In this document: positions 25,437-35,685 of the stretch, piece after piece
How positions within the stretch are numbered: the first letter of the stretch is position 1
How the letters are laid out: every line of letters starts with the position of its first letter
Notes under the pieces: generated by a model
The model's database searches: none
Seen by the model: the letters and a program-made list of their open reading frames with translations, nothing else
Told to the model about the DNA's origin: nothing
Assembly (NCBI GenBank): GCA_017437045.1
Contig: JAFSBY010000026.1
Span: 1-64,000 of the forward strand
Direction of reading: 5' to 3'
Length of the DNA stretch: 64,000 bases
DNA from: Alistipes sp.
Lineage (GTDB): Bacteria > Bacteroidota > Bacteroidia > Bacteroidales > Rikenellaceae
Program-made: the position numbers and the translations under genes

Positions 25437-26417
25437 ATGGCAACCATCAAATGTATCGGAATACTCACCTCGGGCGGTGATGCCCCGGGTATGAATGCGG
25501 CCATCCGTGCCGTGACGCGCAGTGCCATCTACCACGGTTATGCCGTAAAGGGCATTATGCGCGGTTATAAAGGATTGGTAACGAACGAGATCGTCGATTT
25601 CAAATCGGGCAGCGTATCGAACATCATCCAGCTGGGTGGCACGATCCTCAAAACGGCTCGTTGCAAAGAGTTCACCACCCCCGAAGGTCGGAAGTTGGCC
25701 TACGAGAATTTGCAGGCTGCCGGCATCGACGCATTGGTGGTCATCGGAGGCGACGGTACACTCACCGGTGCCAAGATCTTTGCCGAGGAGTTTGATGTGC
25801 CGATCATCGGTCTGCCCGGCACGATCGACCGCGACCTGGGTGGCACGGACCACACGATTGGTTACGATACGGCCCTCAACACGATCATGGAGTCGATCGA
25901 CAAACTGCGCGATACGGCCTCGTCGCACGAGCGTCTCTTCTTTGTGGAGGTGATGGGCCACACGGCCGGCTATTTGGCGCTCTATAGTGCTTTAGCGTCG
26001 GGTGCCGAGGCGGCTATCATCCCCGAAATGGAGACCGAGGTGGACCAATTGGGCGAGCTGATCAACCATGGCTTCCGCAAGAGCAAGAACTCGGCTATCG
26101 TGATCGTGGCCGAGAACCCCGAGACGGGCGGTGCTACGGCTTTGGCCGAGCGCGTCAAGAAGGAGTATCCGGAGTATGACGCGCGCGTCACGATTCTGGG
26201 TCACATCCAGCGTGGCGGATCGCCCACGGCTCGTGACCGCATCCTTGCCTCGCGCATGGGTGAGGCGGCCATCGAGGCACTGCGCGAGGGACAGCGTAAC
26301 GTGATGATCGGTATCCAAAACGGTCAAATCTCCTACGTGCCCATCTCCAAGGCGCTGCGCCACCGCAAAGAGATCGACCGCGACCACCTCGAGTTGGTCA
26401 AGATCCTCTCGATTTAA
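25437..26417 (+). CDS. pfkA: ATP-dependent 6-phosphofructokinase
   Basis: Phosphorylates fructose 6-phosphate in glycolysis. The 326-residue protein shows [26 protein letters not shown] (the GGDGT form points to ATP rather than pyrophosphate), [20 protein letters not shown] with the catalytic [17 protein letters not shown] and [17 protein letters not shown]. The usual Asn of TIDND is Arg here (TIDRD). The frame is open far upstream, but [10 protein letters not shown] is the family start. It is followed 48 bases later by a PfkB-type kinase gene and then an SDR gene. Confidence 0.95.
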   Translation: MATIKCIGILTSGGDAPGMNAAIRAVTRSAIYHGYAVKGIMRGYKGLVTNEIVDFKSGSVSNIIQLGGTILKTARCKEFTTPEGRKLAYENLQAAGIDALVVIGGDGTLTGAKIFAEEFDVPIIGLPGTIDRDLGGTDHTIGYDTALNTIMESIDKLRDTASSHERLFFVEVMGHTAGYLALYSALASGAEAAIIPEMETEVDQLGELINHGFRKSKNSAIVIVAENPETGGATALAERVKKEYPEYDARVTILGHIQRGGSPTARDRILASRMGEAAIEALREGQRNVMIGIQNGQISYVPISKALRHRKEIDRDHLELVKILSI

Positions 26418-26465
26418 TCCGCCCCCCAAAAAAAGAAATTAACAACGCTACCAAACACCAAATAG

Positions 26466-27467
26466 ATGAAACGTGTAATCGGCATTGGAAATGCCCTGAC
26501 CGACATGCTGGTCAATCTCAAAACCGACTCCGTATTGGGTCGCTTCAAATTGGCTAAAGGCTCGATGAGCCTGGTCGATACCGAACTGCAAACCGAGATC
26601 TCGAAATCGGTGGCCGGACTCCCCTACTCGCTCTCGCTGGGCGGCTCGGCCGGCAATACGATTCGTGCCATGGCCCGTCTGGGTTGCCAGGTGGGCATGA
26701 TCGGCAAAGTCGGCAAGGATACGACGGGCGACTTCTACATCAAGGCTCTCGAAAATCTGGGCGTCGAGCCCATCGTCTTCCGCGGTGAGGAGAAGTCGGG
26801 CAAATGTGTCTCGCTGATCTCGCCCGATGGCGAGCGTACGATGGTCACCCACTTAGGTGCCGCGTTGGAGCTGGATGCCCCCGAGATCGAGCCGACGATC
26901 TTCGATGGCTACGATTGCCTCTACGTCGAGGGCTATTTAGTGCAGAACCATTCGCTCATCGAGAAGGCCGCCTCGACGGCCAAGCAGTGCGGACTGAAGG
27001 TGGCTATCGACCTGGCCTCGTTCAATGTCGTAGCCGAGAATCTGGAGTTCCTGCGTCATCTGGTGCGCGAGTATGTCGATATCGTCTTTGCCAACGAGGA
27101 TGAGGCCAAGACCTTCACCTGCGAGGCCGAGCCGGTCAATGCTCTGCAAGCCATCTCGGAGATGTGTGAGCTGGCCGTCGTGAAGATCGGCACCAAGGGT
27201 GCTCTGATCAAGCATGGCGGTGAGGTGATCCATGTCGGCATCATGGCAGCCGCCAAGCGTGTCGATACGACCGGAGCCGGAGACTTCTATGCCGCCGGAT
27301 TCATGGCCGGTATGTGTCAGGGGCTTTCGCTGCGTCAGTGTGGCACGGTGGGTGCCATCACGGCCGGCAAGGTGATCGAAGTGGTCGGTACGACCTTTGG
27401 CGAGGAGGCTTGGGAGGATATCTTCCGCCTGGTCAATAAGGTCAAAACGCAAAAATACCTCTTTTAA
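26466..27467 (+). CDS. PfkB-family carbohydrate/adenosine kinase
   Basis: A 333-residue ribokinase-fold kinase. It shows GIGNALTDMLV at the start, the substrate motif LGGSAGNTIRAMARLG, GKVGKDTTGDFY, VKIGTKGALIKHGGEV and the PfkB signature DTTGAGDFYAAGFMAGM with the catalytic Asp. The sequence style resembles the adenosine kinase/sugar kinase group of Bacteroidota; the substrate cannot be fixed from sequence. It lies between pfkA and an SDR gene two bases downstream, so the three probably form one transcript. Confidence 0.88.
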   Translation: MKRVIGIGNALTDMLVNLKTDSVLGRFKLAKGSMSLVDTELQTEISKSVAGLPYSLSLGGSAGNTIRAMARLGCQVGMIGKVGKDTTGDFYIKALENLGVEPIVFRGEEKSGKCVSLISPDGERTMVTHLGAALELDAPEIEPTIFDGYDCLYVEGYLVQNHSLIEKAASTAKQCGLKVAIDLASFNVVAENLEFLRHLVREYVDIVFANEDEAKTFTCEAEPVNALQAISEMCELAVVKIGTKGALIKHGGEVIHVGIMAAAKRVDTTGAGDFYAAGFMAGMCQGLSLRQCGTVGAITAGKVIEVVGTTFGEEAWEDIFRLVNKVKTQKYLF

Positions 27468-27469
27468 TT

Positions 27470-28285
27470 ATGAAGAATTTTCAGGGTAAGACCGTCCTGG
27501 TAACGGGTGCGTCGTCGGGCATTGGCGAGGCCTTGGCCCGCGAATTTGCCCGCTTGGGGGCCAATGTGATGCTGGGAGCCCGCAGCGTCGATAAATTGGA
27601 GCAGATCGTTGCCGAGATCCGCGAGGCAGGCGGCAAGGCCATCGGTGTCGGAGTGGATGTCGTGCAGGAGGAGGCGTGCAAAAAGATGATCGAGAAGAGC
27701 GTCGAGGCCTTTGGGGGCATTGATGTGCTGATCTGCAACGCCGGCCTCTCGATGCGTGCCCTCTTCGACGATGTCGATCTGAAGGTGCTGCATCGTCTGA
27801 TGGATGTCAATTTCTGGGGCACGGTGAATTGCTGCAAATATGCCCTCCCCTATCTCCAGCAGAGCAAAGGCTCGATCGTCGGTATCTCGTCCGTAGCCGG
27901 TCTGCATGGCCTGCCGGGTCGCACCGGTTACTCGGCCTCGAAATATGCCATGACGGGCTTTTTGGAGACACTCCGCATCGAGAATCTGAAGAAGGGGCTG
28001 CACGTGATGGTGGCTTGTCCGGGCTTCACGGCCTCGAACGTGCGTTTCTCGGCCCTCACGGCCGATGGTTCGCAGCAGGGCGAAACACCGCGCAACGAGG
28101 ATAAGATGATGACCTCGGAGCAGGTGGCCAAGATCGTCGTGCGTGGCATTCGTCGTCGCAAACGCCTCTGTCTGATGGAGATCGAGGGTCGCGCCACCCA
28201 CTTCGTAAAGAAGTTCGCACCGGGATTCCTCGACAAGATGTTCTACAAGGTGATGGCCAAAGAGCCCAATTCACCGCTCAAATAA
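27470..28285 (+). CDS. Short-chain dehydrogenase/reductase
   Basis: A 271-residue classical SDR. It has the cofactor loop VTGASSGIGEALA, VCNAG-type ICNAGLSM, the catalytic Ser in GIVGISSVAGLHGLPG-like IVGISSVAGLHG, and YSASKYAM with the Tyr/Lys pair. ARSVDKLEQ after the second strand suggests NADP preference. The C-terminal region with KKFAPGFLDKMFYKVM resembles the 3-ketosphinganine/acyl-dihydroxyacetone reductase-like branch, which would fit sphingolipid-making Bacteroidales, but that is only a guess. It starts two bases after the kinase gene and ends at a terminator. Confidence 0.88.
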   Translation: MKNFQGKTVLVTGASSGIGEALAREFARLGANVMLGARSVDKLEQIVAEIREAGGKAIGVGVDVVQEEACKKMIEKSVEAFGGIDVLICNAGLSMRALFDDVDLKVLHRLMDVNFWGTVNCCKYALPYLQQSKGSIVGISSVAGLHGLPGRTGYSASKYAMTGFLETLRIENLKKGLHVMVACPGFTASNVRFSALTADGSQQGETPRNEDKMMTSEQVAKIVVRGIRRRKRLCLMEIEGRATHFVKKFAPGFLDKMFYKVMAKEPNSPLK

Positions 28286-28320
28286 GGGGCATCAGCATCG
28301 CAGGACCAGCGTATAACTAT

Positions 28321-28360
28321 AAGGGGCTGTCTCAACACACTTGTTGGACAGCCCTTTTGG
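28321..28360. terminator. Terminator between the SDR and MBL-fold genes
   Basis: AAGGGGCTGTC-TCAACA pairs with TGTTGGACAGCCCTTTT. It lies between convergent genes and is a member of the recurrent terminator family. Confidence 0.8.
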
Positions 28361-28396
28361 TTTGCCGTAGGAATAGTTCAGGCTTGAGAATCCCGC

Positions 28397-29176
28397 TTAA
28401 TAGACTATCTCCATTCCGTCATAGCCCAACTCCACCCCCTCGGGCAGTCGCTCACGAGCCGAGGCATAGAGCCCGATTTCGTGGGCCAGATGGGTCAGAA
28501 TGGTGCGGCGCGGACGAAGATGCGCCACCAACTCCAACGCCTCGTCCACGTTAAAATGCGAATCGTGCGGAGCAAAGCGCAACGCATTGACCACCAAGAC
28601 CTCCACCCCTTTCAGTTTCTCGATTTCGGCCGGCTCGATCGTCTTGAAGTCGGTCAGATAGGCCATCGGGCCAAACCGAAACCCCGTCACTTCGAAGCGT
28701 GGGGAGTGTTGTCCGGCAATCGGGACGATCTCCGCCTCCCCGATCCGAAACGGGGTGTAGCGGTCGATCGTGTGCAGGCGAATTTCGGGCACTCCGCGAT
28801 ATTTATCGCTGACAAAGGCGTAGTCAAAATCCTTCCGTACACAACGCAACGTACGCTCCGTGGCATAGATATCCACGGGATGAATGGCGGTGGGATAATC
28901 GACGAAATTGAGGGCACGCACATCGTCCAGACCTCCGATATGGTCTTTGTGCTCATGGGTGAGCAGAATGGCATCGAGCCGGCACACCCCCTCGCGCAAC
29001 AACTGCTGGCGGAAGTCCGGCCCGGCATCAATCACCAACCGCAGCCCCTGCCACTCGACCATCGCCGAGGTGCGCAACCGCTTATCACGCGGATCGGTCG
29101 ATCGACACACGGCACATTGGCACCCGATGACGGGTACGCCTTGTGATGTTCCGGTTCCAAGCAGGGTAATTTTCAT
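28397..29176 (-). CDS. MBL-fold metallo-hydrolase (PhnP-like)
   Basis: A 259-residue metallo-beta-lactamase-fold hydrolase. It has LLGTGTSQGVPVIGCQCAVC (glycine-rich start and the Cys-rich insertion typical of PhnP/YycJ-like proteins), the metal motif LTHEHKDHIGGLDDVRAL (HxHxDH), VPIAGQHSPRFEVTGFRFG, LTDFKTIEP, and a late His in TILTHLAHEIGL. Relatives are phosphoribosyl cyclic phosphate phosphodiesterases or related phosphodiesterases. There is no phn context here, so the substrate is open. It is a single gene with a -7 box just upstream. Confidence 0.88.
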   Translation of the reverse strand: MKITLLGTGTSQGVPVIGCQCAVCRSTDPRDKRLRTSAMVEWQGLRLVIDAGPDFRQQLLREGVCRLDAILLTHEHKDHIGGLDDVRALNFVDYPTAIHPVDIYATERTLRCVRKDFDYAFVSDKYRGVPEIRLHTIDRYTPFRIGEAEIVPIAGQHSPRFEVTGFRFGPMAYLTDFKTIEPAEIEKLKGVEVLVVNALRFAPHDSHFNVDEALELVAHLRPRRTILTHLAHEIGLYASARERLPEGVELGYDGMEIVY

Positions 29177-29180
29177 ACGA

Positions 29181-29188
29181 CAAAGATA
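29181..29188 (-). promoter_or_regulatory. -7 box of the MBL-fold gene
   Basis: TATCTTTG on the minus strand, only four bases before the start codon, implying a very short or absent leader. No clear -33 box was found. Confidence 0.5.
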
Positions 29189-29330
29189 GAAAAATAATTG
29201 ATGAATATATTACTGCTGTACCATAAATTCCACGTTTACCAATGTATCGATCCGAATATGGCAACAACAAAAATGGTTGTCCCGAACGACAACCATTTTT
29301 GTTTGCTGCGAGTTATCACCTCGCCGGCTC

Positions 29331-30482
29331 TTATCTACGCGTCTCAGCCTCATGGCGCGACGAATAGTAAATACCATCTCCATTCGTCCATCGTCCATCA
29401 TTGGTCTGCCAAGTGGCACTTCCCTTGCCTTTTCCTCCACCACCGCTACCACCGTGTTTCATGGTAAACGCCAAACCCAGAATCGCGGCACCAATAATCA
29501 AGATTTGAAGTATGATTTCAAAGATAACGATAACAACACCGATAATGGCCACGATCGATGCCAAAATATAGACGATTCCAAATATCGTAAACGCGGCACC
29601 TGCAACCGTACCAAGGATCTTTATATTCTTTCTCAGCGATATAAGGATTCCAAGGCCTAACGACACAAAAAACGCCACGACCGAAAGTATGTCTCGAAGT
29701 GTCGAATTAACCTCCAAAGCAGCCAATCCAAAGACGATGACCAATGTTAGCGGCAAACATACGGCCAAACTGATGGCCATTGGTTTGATCGATAATTTTG
29801 CATCACTATTTTTATCTGCCAACAACATACGCTCATACAACTTAATGCTGTACAATTGGAATGCGACAAATATACAGAACGGAATAGCCCGGAAGAGCGA
29901 CCCGAAGAATCCGTAGTTATCCATAGAGCACCACCAAAAGGCATCGGTGCCCAACGTCTTATATGCCCACACCTCCATCAATGACGCAAGAAGTATGCAG
30001 CCTGGCACCAGATACAGTGCAAGCTTTCTAATCGCTGCGGACTTAAAGCCCAACAATACCAATGCAATAGCCGCTATAAAGAACAACGATATGATGGCAT
30101 AAGGGGTAAATGAGGCAAAGAACTTGCCTGTCCAAGAGTGATTTACGCGGTCACGAGTATCCCCAAATATATCCTCGGTTCCCTCGGGATTCTCCTCGCT
30201 AAACAACAGATATTTTGACTGAACCCCGAATTCGTGGCCATCAACCTCTATGGCACCGTAACCTGTGTGACCTTTCAGCAGACGTGTTACCTCCACCTCT
30301 TGGCCCATAGCCATCTTGAATGCGGGCTCGCCCAAGGTCTCGTCGCCCGTTTGGGGGTCTGCGACAGCTATTGTATAAATTTTTACAGAGTCTAAAAAAT
30401 TGTCATCAATAATATACGTTTGTGCCGACAATGTAAACGTGGAGATTGTCAATAAACAAAGCAATAGTACAACTCGTTTCAT
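29331..30482 (-). CDS. Multi-pass membrane protein with an N-terminal SH3-like periplasmic part, function unknown
   Basis: A 383-residue protein with a Sec signal peptide (MKRVVLLLCLLTISTFTLSA). An SH3-like segment follows (residues 55-95, GQEVEVTRLLKGHTGYGAIE, EFGVQSKYLLF), then about seven membrane helices (for example YAIISLFFIAAIALVLLGF, LALYLVPGCILLASLMEVWA). The Gly/Lys-rich C-terminus (GGSGGGGKGKG) is followed by WQTNDGRWTNGDGIYYSS. I know no named family. The gene is poorer in G+C than its neighbours, which may hint at later acquisition. It has no operon partners. Confidence 0.7.
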   Translation of the reverse strand: MKRVVLLLCLLTISTFTLSAQTYIIDDNFLDSVKIYTIAVADPQTGDETLGEPAFKMAMGQEVEVTRLLKGHTGYGAIEVDGHEFGVQSKYLLFSEENPEGTEDIFGDTRDRVNHSWTGKFFASFTPYAIISLFFIAAIALVLLGFKSAAIRKLALYLVPGCILLASLMEVWAYKTLGTDAFWWCSMDNYGFFGSLFRAIPFCIFVAFQLYSIKLYERMLLADKNSDAKLSIKPMAISLAVCLPLTLVIVFGLAALEVNSTLRDILSVVAFFVSLGLGILISLRKNIKILGTVAGAAFTIFGIVYILASIVAIIGVVIVIFEIILQILIIGAAILGLAFTMKHGGSGGGGKGKGSATWQTNDGRWTNGDGIYYSSRHEAETRR

Positions 30483-30744
30483 ACATTAAATCTGGGCGAG
30501 GCTATAAAAAAACATCATCAGCGAGCAAGTCAAAGCCTCATTAAAGACTACCGCCAACGTATATTTATATAACAAAGTTAGGAAAACTTTTCAAAATCTA
30601 CAAAAATTTTGTCGAATATATCGCAGGTATACAATTTAGTAGCCAAGCATGATCGCAGGCTGCCCCGGATGGGACATACTCGACGTATTTCCCATTCGGG
30701 GCAGGCAAGGAGGACAAAAGATGCCCTATAAAATTCGAAAAGAA
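30483..30744. other. Intergenic stretch before the POT transporter gene end
   Basis: A 262-base gap. Besides the hairpin at 30660-30704 it is AT-rich and shows no convincing reading frame or repeat. Confidence 0.6.
30660..30704 (-). terminator. Stem-loop after the POT transporter gene
   Basis: CTGCCCCGAATGGGAA pairs with the matching arm TCCCATCCGGGGCAG around a loop that itself contains ATACGTCGAGTAT. There is no long T run, so it may stabilise the transcript end rather than terminate strictly. Confidence 0.55.
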
Positions 30745-32334
30745 TTATTTGGTTACGCGCTCCAACCACTTCAACATCGCCAACATCGTGCACATTGACA
30801 AGGTGCAGGCAACAACAAAGACGGTCCACGTCATCCAAATAGGAATGCTCTCGTAGAGGATAGCACCGATCACGAGCAGCTGATTACCCAGCGCCGTAGC
30901 AGCCAACCAACCACCCTGCATCACACCCTGCAGATGCGGGGGAGCTACTTTCGATACGAAGGAGATACCCAGCGGCGAGATGAAGAGCTCGGCAATGGTC
31001 AGGATGATATAGGTACCGATGAGCAGCAGCGGCGTCACCTTGGCGGTCTCGGGCAATACCTTGATGGTATTGACAACCTCCTTACCATCCGCACCCGTCA
31101 CCTTCTGGAACAGCTCCGACCACAACGGCAGATCGGCTACATACGAGCCAACAGCCATCACGACGAAACCGAGAGCGGCGATACCCATACCGATGGCAAT
31201 CTTACCCGGGGCCGAAGGCTCCTTACCCTTCGAGCGCAGCCAACCGAACAGACCCACGATAATGGGCGTCAGCAGCACTACGCAGAGCGGGTTGATCGAC
31301 TGGAAGACCTCGGCACCCTCGATCGTGGTGACACCCAGGTTGATCTTCATAGCCGAAAGATCGGTAAACTCCTTGGCAAACATCGTCAGTGTCAGACCAT
31401 TCTGGTGGAACGAGAACCAGAAGAAGATCACCACAGCGAATACAGCAAAGAGGGCATACATACGCTGGCGAATCTCCTTCACCGACATCTCCACAGCGGG
31501 CTTACCCGTAGCGGCATCCTTCGTAGCCTCGGCCTTCTTGGGAACACCGGGGAACTTCTTCTTATTGGCCAGGAAGATCCAGAGCGAGATCAGCATGGCG
31601 AAGATAGCGCAACCGAATGCGTAGTGGAAACCGGTCGTAAAGACATTCAGATAGTCACCGGCAAACTGCTCCAGCGGCACCTCGGCATAGCCACTTTCGG
31701 TAGCAAACTGTGCCAACTTCTCCTTACCCTCGCCCTCGAGCGTACCGGCCAGCAGACCCTGGCACCAGGTCGGAGCATCGGCATTATAGACAAAGCCACA
31801 CGCTTTGACCCACCAGTTACGTACGGCTACAGCCAGCAGCGGAGCGAAGATAGCACCCACGTTGATGAACATGTAGAAGATCGAGAAGCCCGAGTCGCGC
31901 ATCTTGTCGTACTTCTCGTTGTCGTACATCTTACCTACGAGTGCCTGCAAGTTACCCTTGAAGAGACCATTACCGAAGGCTATCACAAACAGACCGATGC
32001 AGGTAAGGGTCAGCATCAGCTTGTAGCTCGCATCGGGCACGGGGGTCTGGCTGGGGATCGCGATCAGCACATAACCGAGTGCCATGAAGAGCAGACCGGC
32101 CAGAATCGTACCGTTGAAGTTACGCGTACGGTCGGCAATGATACCGCCCACGAAGGCCAGGATGTAGATCGAGAAATAGAATGTCGAGTAGATGATACCG
32201 GCCGTCGAGCCATCCAAACCAAACTTCGTCTGGAGGAAGAGCACCAGGATAGCCATCATCGTGTAGAAGCCGAAGCGTTCGCCCATATTGGCAAGGGCCG
32301 CGGCAATCAGACCTTTAGGATGATTTTTGAACAT
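30745..32334 (-). CDS. POT-family proton-coupled oligopeptide transporter
   Basis: Imports di- and tripeptides with protons through the inner membrane. The 529-residue protein has about 14 membrane helices. ANMGERFGFYTMMAILVLFL in helix 1 holds the family ExxERFxYY motif. FGNGLFKGNLQALVGKMYD and DSGFSIFYMFINVGAIFAPL are the PTR2 signature region. PLGISFVSKVAPPHLQGVMQ lies near the end. The large central insertion after NVFTTGF and the segment PTWCQGLL match bacterial POT forms. Gut Bacteroidales ferment peptides, so this fits the lifestyle. It is divergent from pflB. Confidence 0.92.
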   Translation of the reverse strand: MFKNHPKGLIAAALANMGERFGFYTMMAILVLFLQTKFGLDGSTAGIIYSTFYFSIYILAFVGGIIADRTRNFNGTILAGLLFMALGYVLIAIPSQTPVPDASYKLMLTLTCIGLFVIAFGNGLFKGNLQALVGKMYDNEKYDKMRDSGFSIFYMFINVGAIFAPLLAVAVRNWWVKACGFVYNADAPTWCQGLLAGTLEGEGKEKLAQFATESGYAEVPLEQFAGDYLNVFTTGFHYAFGCAIFAMLISLWIFLANKKKFPGVPKKAEATKDAATGKPAVEMSVKEIRQRMYALFAVFAVVIFFWFSFHQNGLTLTMFAKEFTDLSAMKINLGVTTIEGAEVFQSINPLCVVLLTPIIVGLFGWLRSKGKEPSAPGKIAIGMGIAALGFVVMAVGSYVADLPLWSELFQKVTGADGKEVVNTIKVLPETAKVTPLLLIGTYIILTIAELFISPLGISFVSKVAPPHLQGVMQGGWLAATALGNQLLVIGAILYESIPIWMTWTVFVVACTLSMCTMLAMLKWLERVTK

Positions 32335-32683
32335 ATAAAAGTGCGTTTAATAAATAAAATTTATTCAGTTTGGGGACAAAGATAAAAACTTTTTCGGAAT
32401 ATCCACACATTGCGCTCTAAAAAAGCCGCTCCGGCCCTCCGATCAACCAATAGAGATTTTATCATCCATGCGGGATCCAAGCAGTTCAAAAAAATCATTG
32501 TTTTTTCTGATACAAAGATAGTAAAATTTGATAAAAACATAAAGATTTGACATAAATAAAGCAAAAACAACCGCTTAAACACCATTCTGACGTGTTTAAG
32601 TAGCAAAAGCTATTCTGTCAAATATTGCAATATTGGCCATTATGTATTATCTTTGCGCCAATTTACTACAGTTAGTTAGCTTT
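32335..32683. promoter_or_regulatory. Divergent control region of the POT gene and pflB
   Basis: Three -7 boxes are visible: minus TATCTTTG at 32384-32377 (43 bases before the POT start), a second minus TATCTTTG at 32520-32513, and plus TATCTTTG at 32648-32655 with TTG at 32625-32627 for pflB. A small GC hairpin (GCCG-GAG-CGGC, 32425-32435) followed by T on the minus strand lies between the two minus boxes. It could end a short RNA or attenuate the longer POT transcript. Confidence 0.55.
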
Positions 32684-34912
32684 ATGGAGATTTACAAACA
32701 TTTCAACGATGGTTTGTGGTCGAGTGAGATCAACGTATCGAACTTCGTACAAACCAACCTGACGCCCTATTATGGGGATGCCTCGTTCTTGGTAGGCCCC
32801 ACCGAGCGTACGAAACGAATCTGGAACAAATGCCTCGAGGCCCTCGAGGAGGAGCGTGCCCGTGGAGGTGTTCGCGCTCTCGACCATAAGACCGTATCGA
32901 CGATCACCTCGCATCCGGCCGGTTACATCGACCGCGACGATGAGTTGATCGTGGGTTTGCAGACCGATGAGCTGCTCAAGCGCGCCATCAAGCCCTTTGG
33001 TGGCATCAATGTCGTATCGCGTGCCTGCCGCGAGCAGGGCGTCGAGGTCGATGAGAAGGTAAAGGATATCTTCACCCACTATCGCAAGACGCACAACGAC
33101 GGTGTATTTGATGTCTATACGGAGGAGATCCGTACGTTCCGCTCGTTGGGCTTCCTGACGGGTCTGCCCGACAACTATGCCCGTGGCCGCATCATCGGTG
33201 ACTACCGCCGTCTGGCCCTCTACGGCACAGATCGTCTGATCGAGGCCAAGCAGCAGGATATGAAGAAGCTGCTCAGCCCGATGACCGACGCTACGATCCG
33301 CCTGCGCGAGGAGGTTGCCGAGCAGATCAAGGCTCTGAAGGATATGCGCACGATGGGCGAGTACTACGGTCTCGACCTGAGCCGTCCGGCCACCTCGGCA
33401 CAAGAGGCCGTACAGTGGGTCTACATGGCCTACCTGGCTGCCGTCAAGGAGCAGGATGGTGCTGCCATGTCACTCGGTAACGTATCGTCGTTCCTCGACA
33501 TCTACATCCAGTACGATCTGGACAAGGGGAACATCACCGAGGAGTTTGCCCAGGAGCTCATCGACCAATTTGTCATCAAGTTGCGCATGGTGCGCCATCT
33601 GCGTATGCAGTCCTACAACGACATCTTCGCCGGCGACCCGACGTGGATCACCGAGGCCATCGGCGGTCGTTTCAACGACGGTCGCACGAAGGTGACGAAG
33701 ACCTCGTTCCGCTTCCTGCAGACGCTCTACAACCTCGGCCCCTCGCCCGAGCCGAACATGACCGTGCTCTGGAGCCCCGAGTTGCCCGAAGGCTTCAAGG
33801 AGTTCTGCGCCAAGGTTTCGATCGACACCTCGTCGATCCAGTATGAGAACGACACGCTGATGCGCGAGGTACGTTTCTCGGACGACTACGGTATCGCTTG
33901 CTGCGTATCGTACCAGGCCATTGGTCAGCAGATTCAGTTCTTCGGTGCTCGTTGCAACTTAGCTAAAGCACTGCTGTTGGCCATCAACGGCGGTCGTTGC
34001 GAGAATACCGGCACGCTGATCGTCAAGGGTATTCCGACCCTGATGGGCGATCTGCTGAACTACGAGGAGGTACTGTCGAACTACAAGAAGGTGCTCACGG
34101 AGGTGGCTCGCGTCTACAACGATGCAATGAACATCATCCACTACATGCACGACAAATACTACTACGAGAAGGCCCAGATGGCCCTGATCGACACCAACCC
34201 GCGCATCAACCTGGCATACGGTGTAGCCGGTCTGTCGATCGCCCTTGACTCGCTCTCGGCCATCAAGTATGGCAAGGTGACCGTCAAGCGCAATGAGCTG
34301 GGTCTGACCGAGTCGTTCGAGATCGAGAAGGAGTTCCCCTGCTTCGGTAACAACGACGACCGCGTCGATCACCTCGGCGTCGATCTGATCTACTTCTTCA
34401 ACGAGGAGCTCAAGAAGCACCCCGTCTACAAGAATGCCCGCCCGACCCTCTCGCTGCTGACCATCACCTCGAACGTCATGTATGGCAAGAAGACGGGTGC
34501 TACGCCCGATGGTCGCCAGAAGGGTGTGGCCTTTGCGCCGGGTGCCAACCCGATGCACGGCCGCGATAAGTGCGGTGCCATTGCCTCGCTCTCGTCGGTG
34601 GCCAAGTTGCGCTACCGCGACTCGCAGGATGGTATCAGCAACACCTTCTCGATCGTTCCCAAGTCGCTCGGTGTAGATGAGCCGACGCGCATTGAGAACC
34701 TCGTAACGATGATGGACGGCTACTTCACGAAGGGTGCACACCACCTCAACGTGAATGTACTGAACCGCGAGATGCTGCTCGACGCCATGGAGCACCCCGA
34801 GAAGTATCCGCAGCTGACGATCCGCGTATCGGGTTATGCTGTAAACTTCACCAAGCTGAGCCGTGAGCATCAGCTGGAGGTGATCTCGCGCAGCTTCCAC
34901 GAGCGCATGTAA
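32684..34912 (+). CDS. pflB: Formate C-acetyltransferase (pyruvate formate-lyase)
   Basis: Glycyl-radical enzyme that splits pyruvate with CoA into acetyl-CoA and formate without oxygen. The 742-residue protein shows the adjacent active-site cysteines GIACCVSYQ (Cys 406 and 407), the PFL domain landmarks [15 protein letters not shown] and [19 protein letters not shown], and the glycyl radical site [14 protein letters not shown] (Gly 717). The open frame has 17 extra codons, but [10 protein letters not shown] lies at the proper distance behind the promoter. It is followed by its activase and a formate channel, a complete formate module. Confidence 0.97.
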   Translation: MEIYKHFNDGLWSSEINVSNFVQTNLTPYYGDASFLVGPTERTKRIWNKCLEALEEERARGGVRALDHKTVSTITSHPAGYIDRDDELIVGLQTDELLKRAIKPFGGINVVSRACREQGVEVDEKVKDIFTHYRKTHNDGVFDVYTEEIRTFRSLGFLTGLPDNYARGRIIGDYRRLALYGTDRLIEAKQQDMKKLLSPMTDATIRLREEVAEQIKALKDMRTMGEYYGLDLSRPATSAQEAVQWVYMAYLAAVKEQDGAAMSLGNVSSFLDIYIQYDLDKGNITEEFAQELIDQFVIKLRMVRHLRMQSYNDIFAGDPTWITEAIGGRFNDGRTKVTKTSFRFLQTLYNLGPSPEPNMTVLWSPELPEGFKEFCAKVSIDTSSIQYENDTLMREVRFSDDYGIACCVSYQAIGQQIQFFGARCNLAKALLLAINGGRCENTGTLIVKGIPTLMGDLLNYEEVLSNYKKVLTEVARVYNDAMNIIHYMHDKYYYEKAQMALIDTNPRINLAYGVAGLSIALDSLSAIKYGKVTVKRNELGLTESFEIEKEFPCFGNNDDRVDHLGVDLIYFFNEELKKHPVYKNARPTLSLLTITSNVMYGKKTGATPDGRQKGVAFAPGANPMHGRDKCGAIASLSSVAKLRYRDSQDGISNTFSIVPKSLGVDEPTRIENLVTMMDGYFTKGAHHLNVNVLNREMLLDAMEHPEKYPQLTIRVSGYAVNFTKLSREHQLEVISRSFHERM

Positions 34913-34935
34913 TACACTGAAGCGACGACGGAGGG

Positions 34936-35664
34936 ATGATTCGCGTACACTCTTACGAATCGCTCGGAACCTTTGACGGCCCGGGGTTGCGCCTTGTAGT
35001 CTTTCTGCAAGGCTGCAACTTCCGCTGTGCCTACTGCGCCAATCCCGACACGATCGACCTGAAGGGCGAGGCGCAAGAGACCACGCTCGACCACATCATC
35101 GAGATGGCCGTCAGCCAAAAGCCCTTCTTCGGCAAACGTGGCGGCATCACCTTCAGCGGTGGTGAGCCGACGTTGCAGGCAGCCGCCCTCGTGCCGCTCT
35201 TCAAACGACTCAAGGAGCAGGGCATCCATATCTGCCTCGACACGAATGGCAGCATCTGGAACGAAGCGGTTGAAGAGCTACTGCAACTAACCGACCTTGT
35301 TCTGCTCGACGTCAAGGAGTTCGATGCCTCGCAGCATCGTCTGCTGACCGAGCGCAGCAACGCGCAGACGCTCCGCACGGCTGCCTGGTTGGAGGCACAC
35401 GACCGCCCCTTCTGGATGCGCTATGTGCTGGTGCCGGGCTACAGCGACCGCGAGGAGCATATCCGTGCTCTGGGTGAGCATTTCGGCCATTACAAACAGT
35501 TGCAGCGTGTCGAGATTCTGCCCTACCACACCCTCGGTGTGCATAAATACGAGGCGTTGGGGTGGGAGTATCGGCTCAAAGGGGTCCAAGAGAACACGCC
35601 CGCGCAGCTCGAAGAGGCCCGCGCGCTGTTTGAGCACTATTTCACGGCCGTCTATGTCAATTAA
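34936..35664 (+). CDS. pflA: Pyruvate formate-lyase activating enzyme
   Basis: Radical SAM enzyme that abstracts hydrogen from the PFL glycine. The 242-residue protein has the cluster motif GCNFRCAYCANPDTI (CxxxCxxC), the GGEP-type motif ITFSGGEPTLQ, LDTNGS, and DLVLLDVKEFD plus MRYVLVPGYSD as in PflA. It starts 24 bases after pflB and is followed by the formate channel gene 21 bases later. Confidence 0.96.
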   Translation: MIRVHSYESLGTFDGPGLRLVVFLQGCNFRCAYCANPDTIDLKGEAQETTLDHIIEMAVSQKPFFGKRGGITFSGGEPTLQAAALVPLFKRLKEQGIHICLDTNGSIWNEAVEELLQLTDLVLLDVKEFDASQHRLLTERSNAQTLRTAAWLEAHDRPFWMRYVLVPGYSDREEHIRALGEHFGHYKQLQRVEILPYHTLGVHKYEALGWEYRLKGVQENTPAQLEEARALFEHYFTAVYVN

Positions 35665-35685
35665 CGCACCCAATTTGTAAAACGC

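Noticed and set aside
32361..32606. Short minus-strand frame upstream of the POT gene
   Set aside because: It runs through the promoter boxes and hairpin, has no family likeness and no start signal. A short RNA is more likely than a peptide there.
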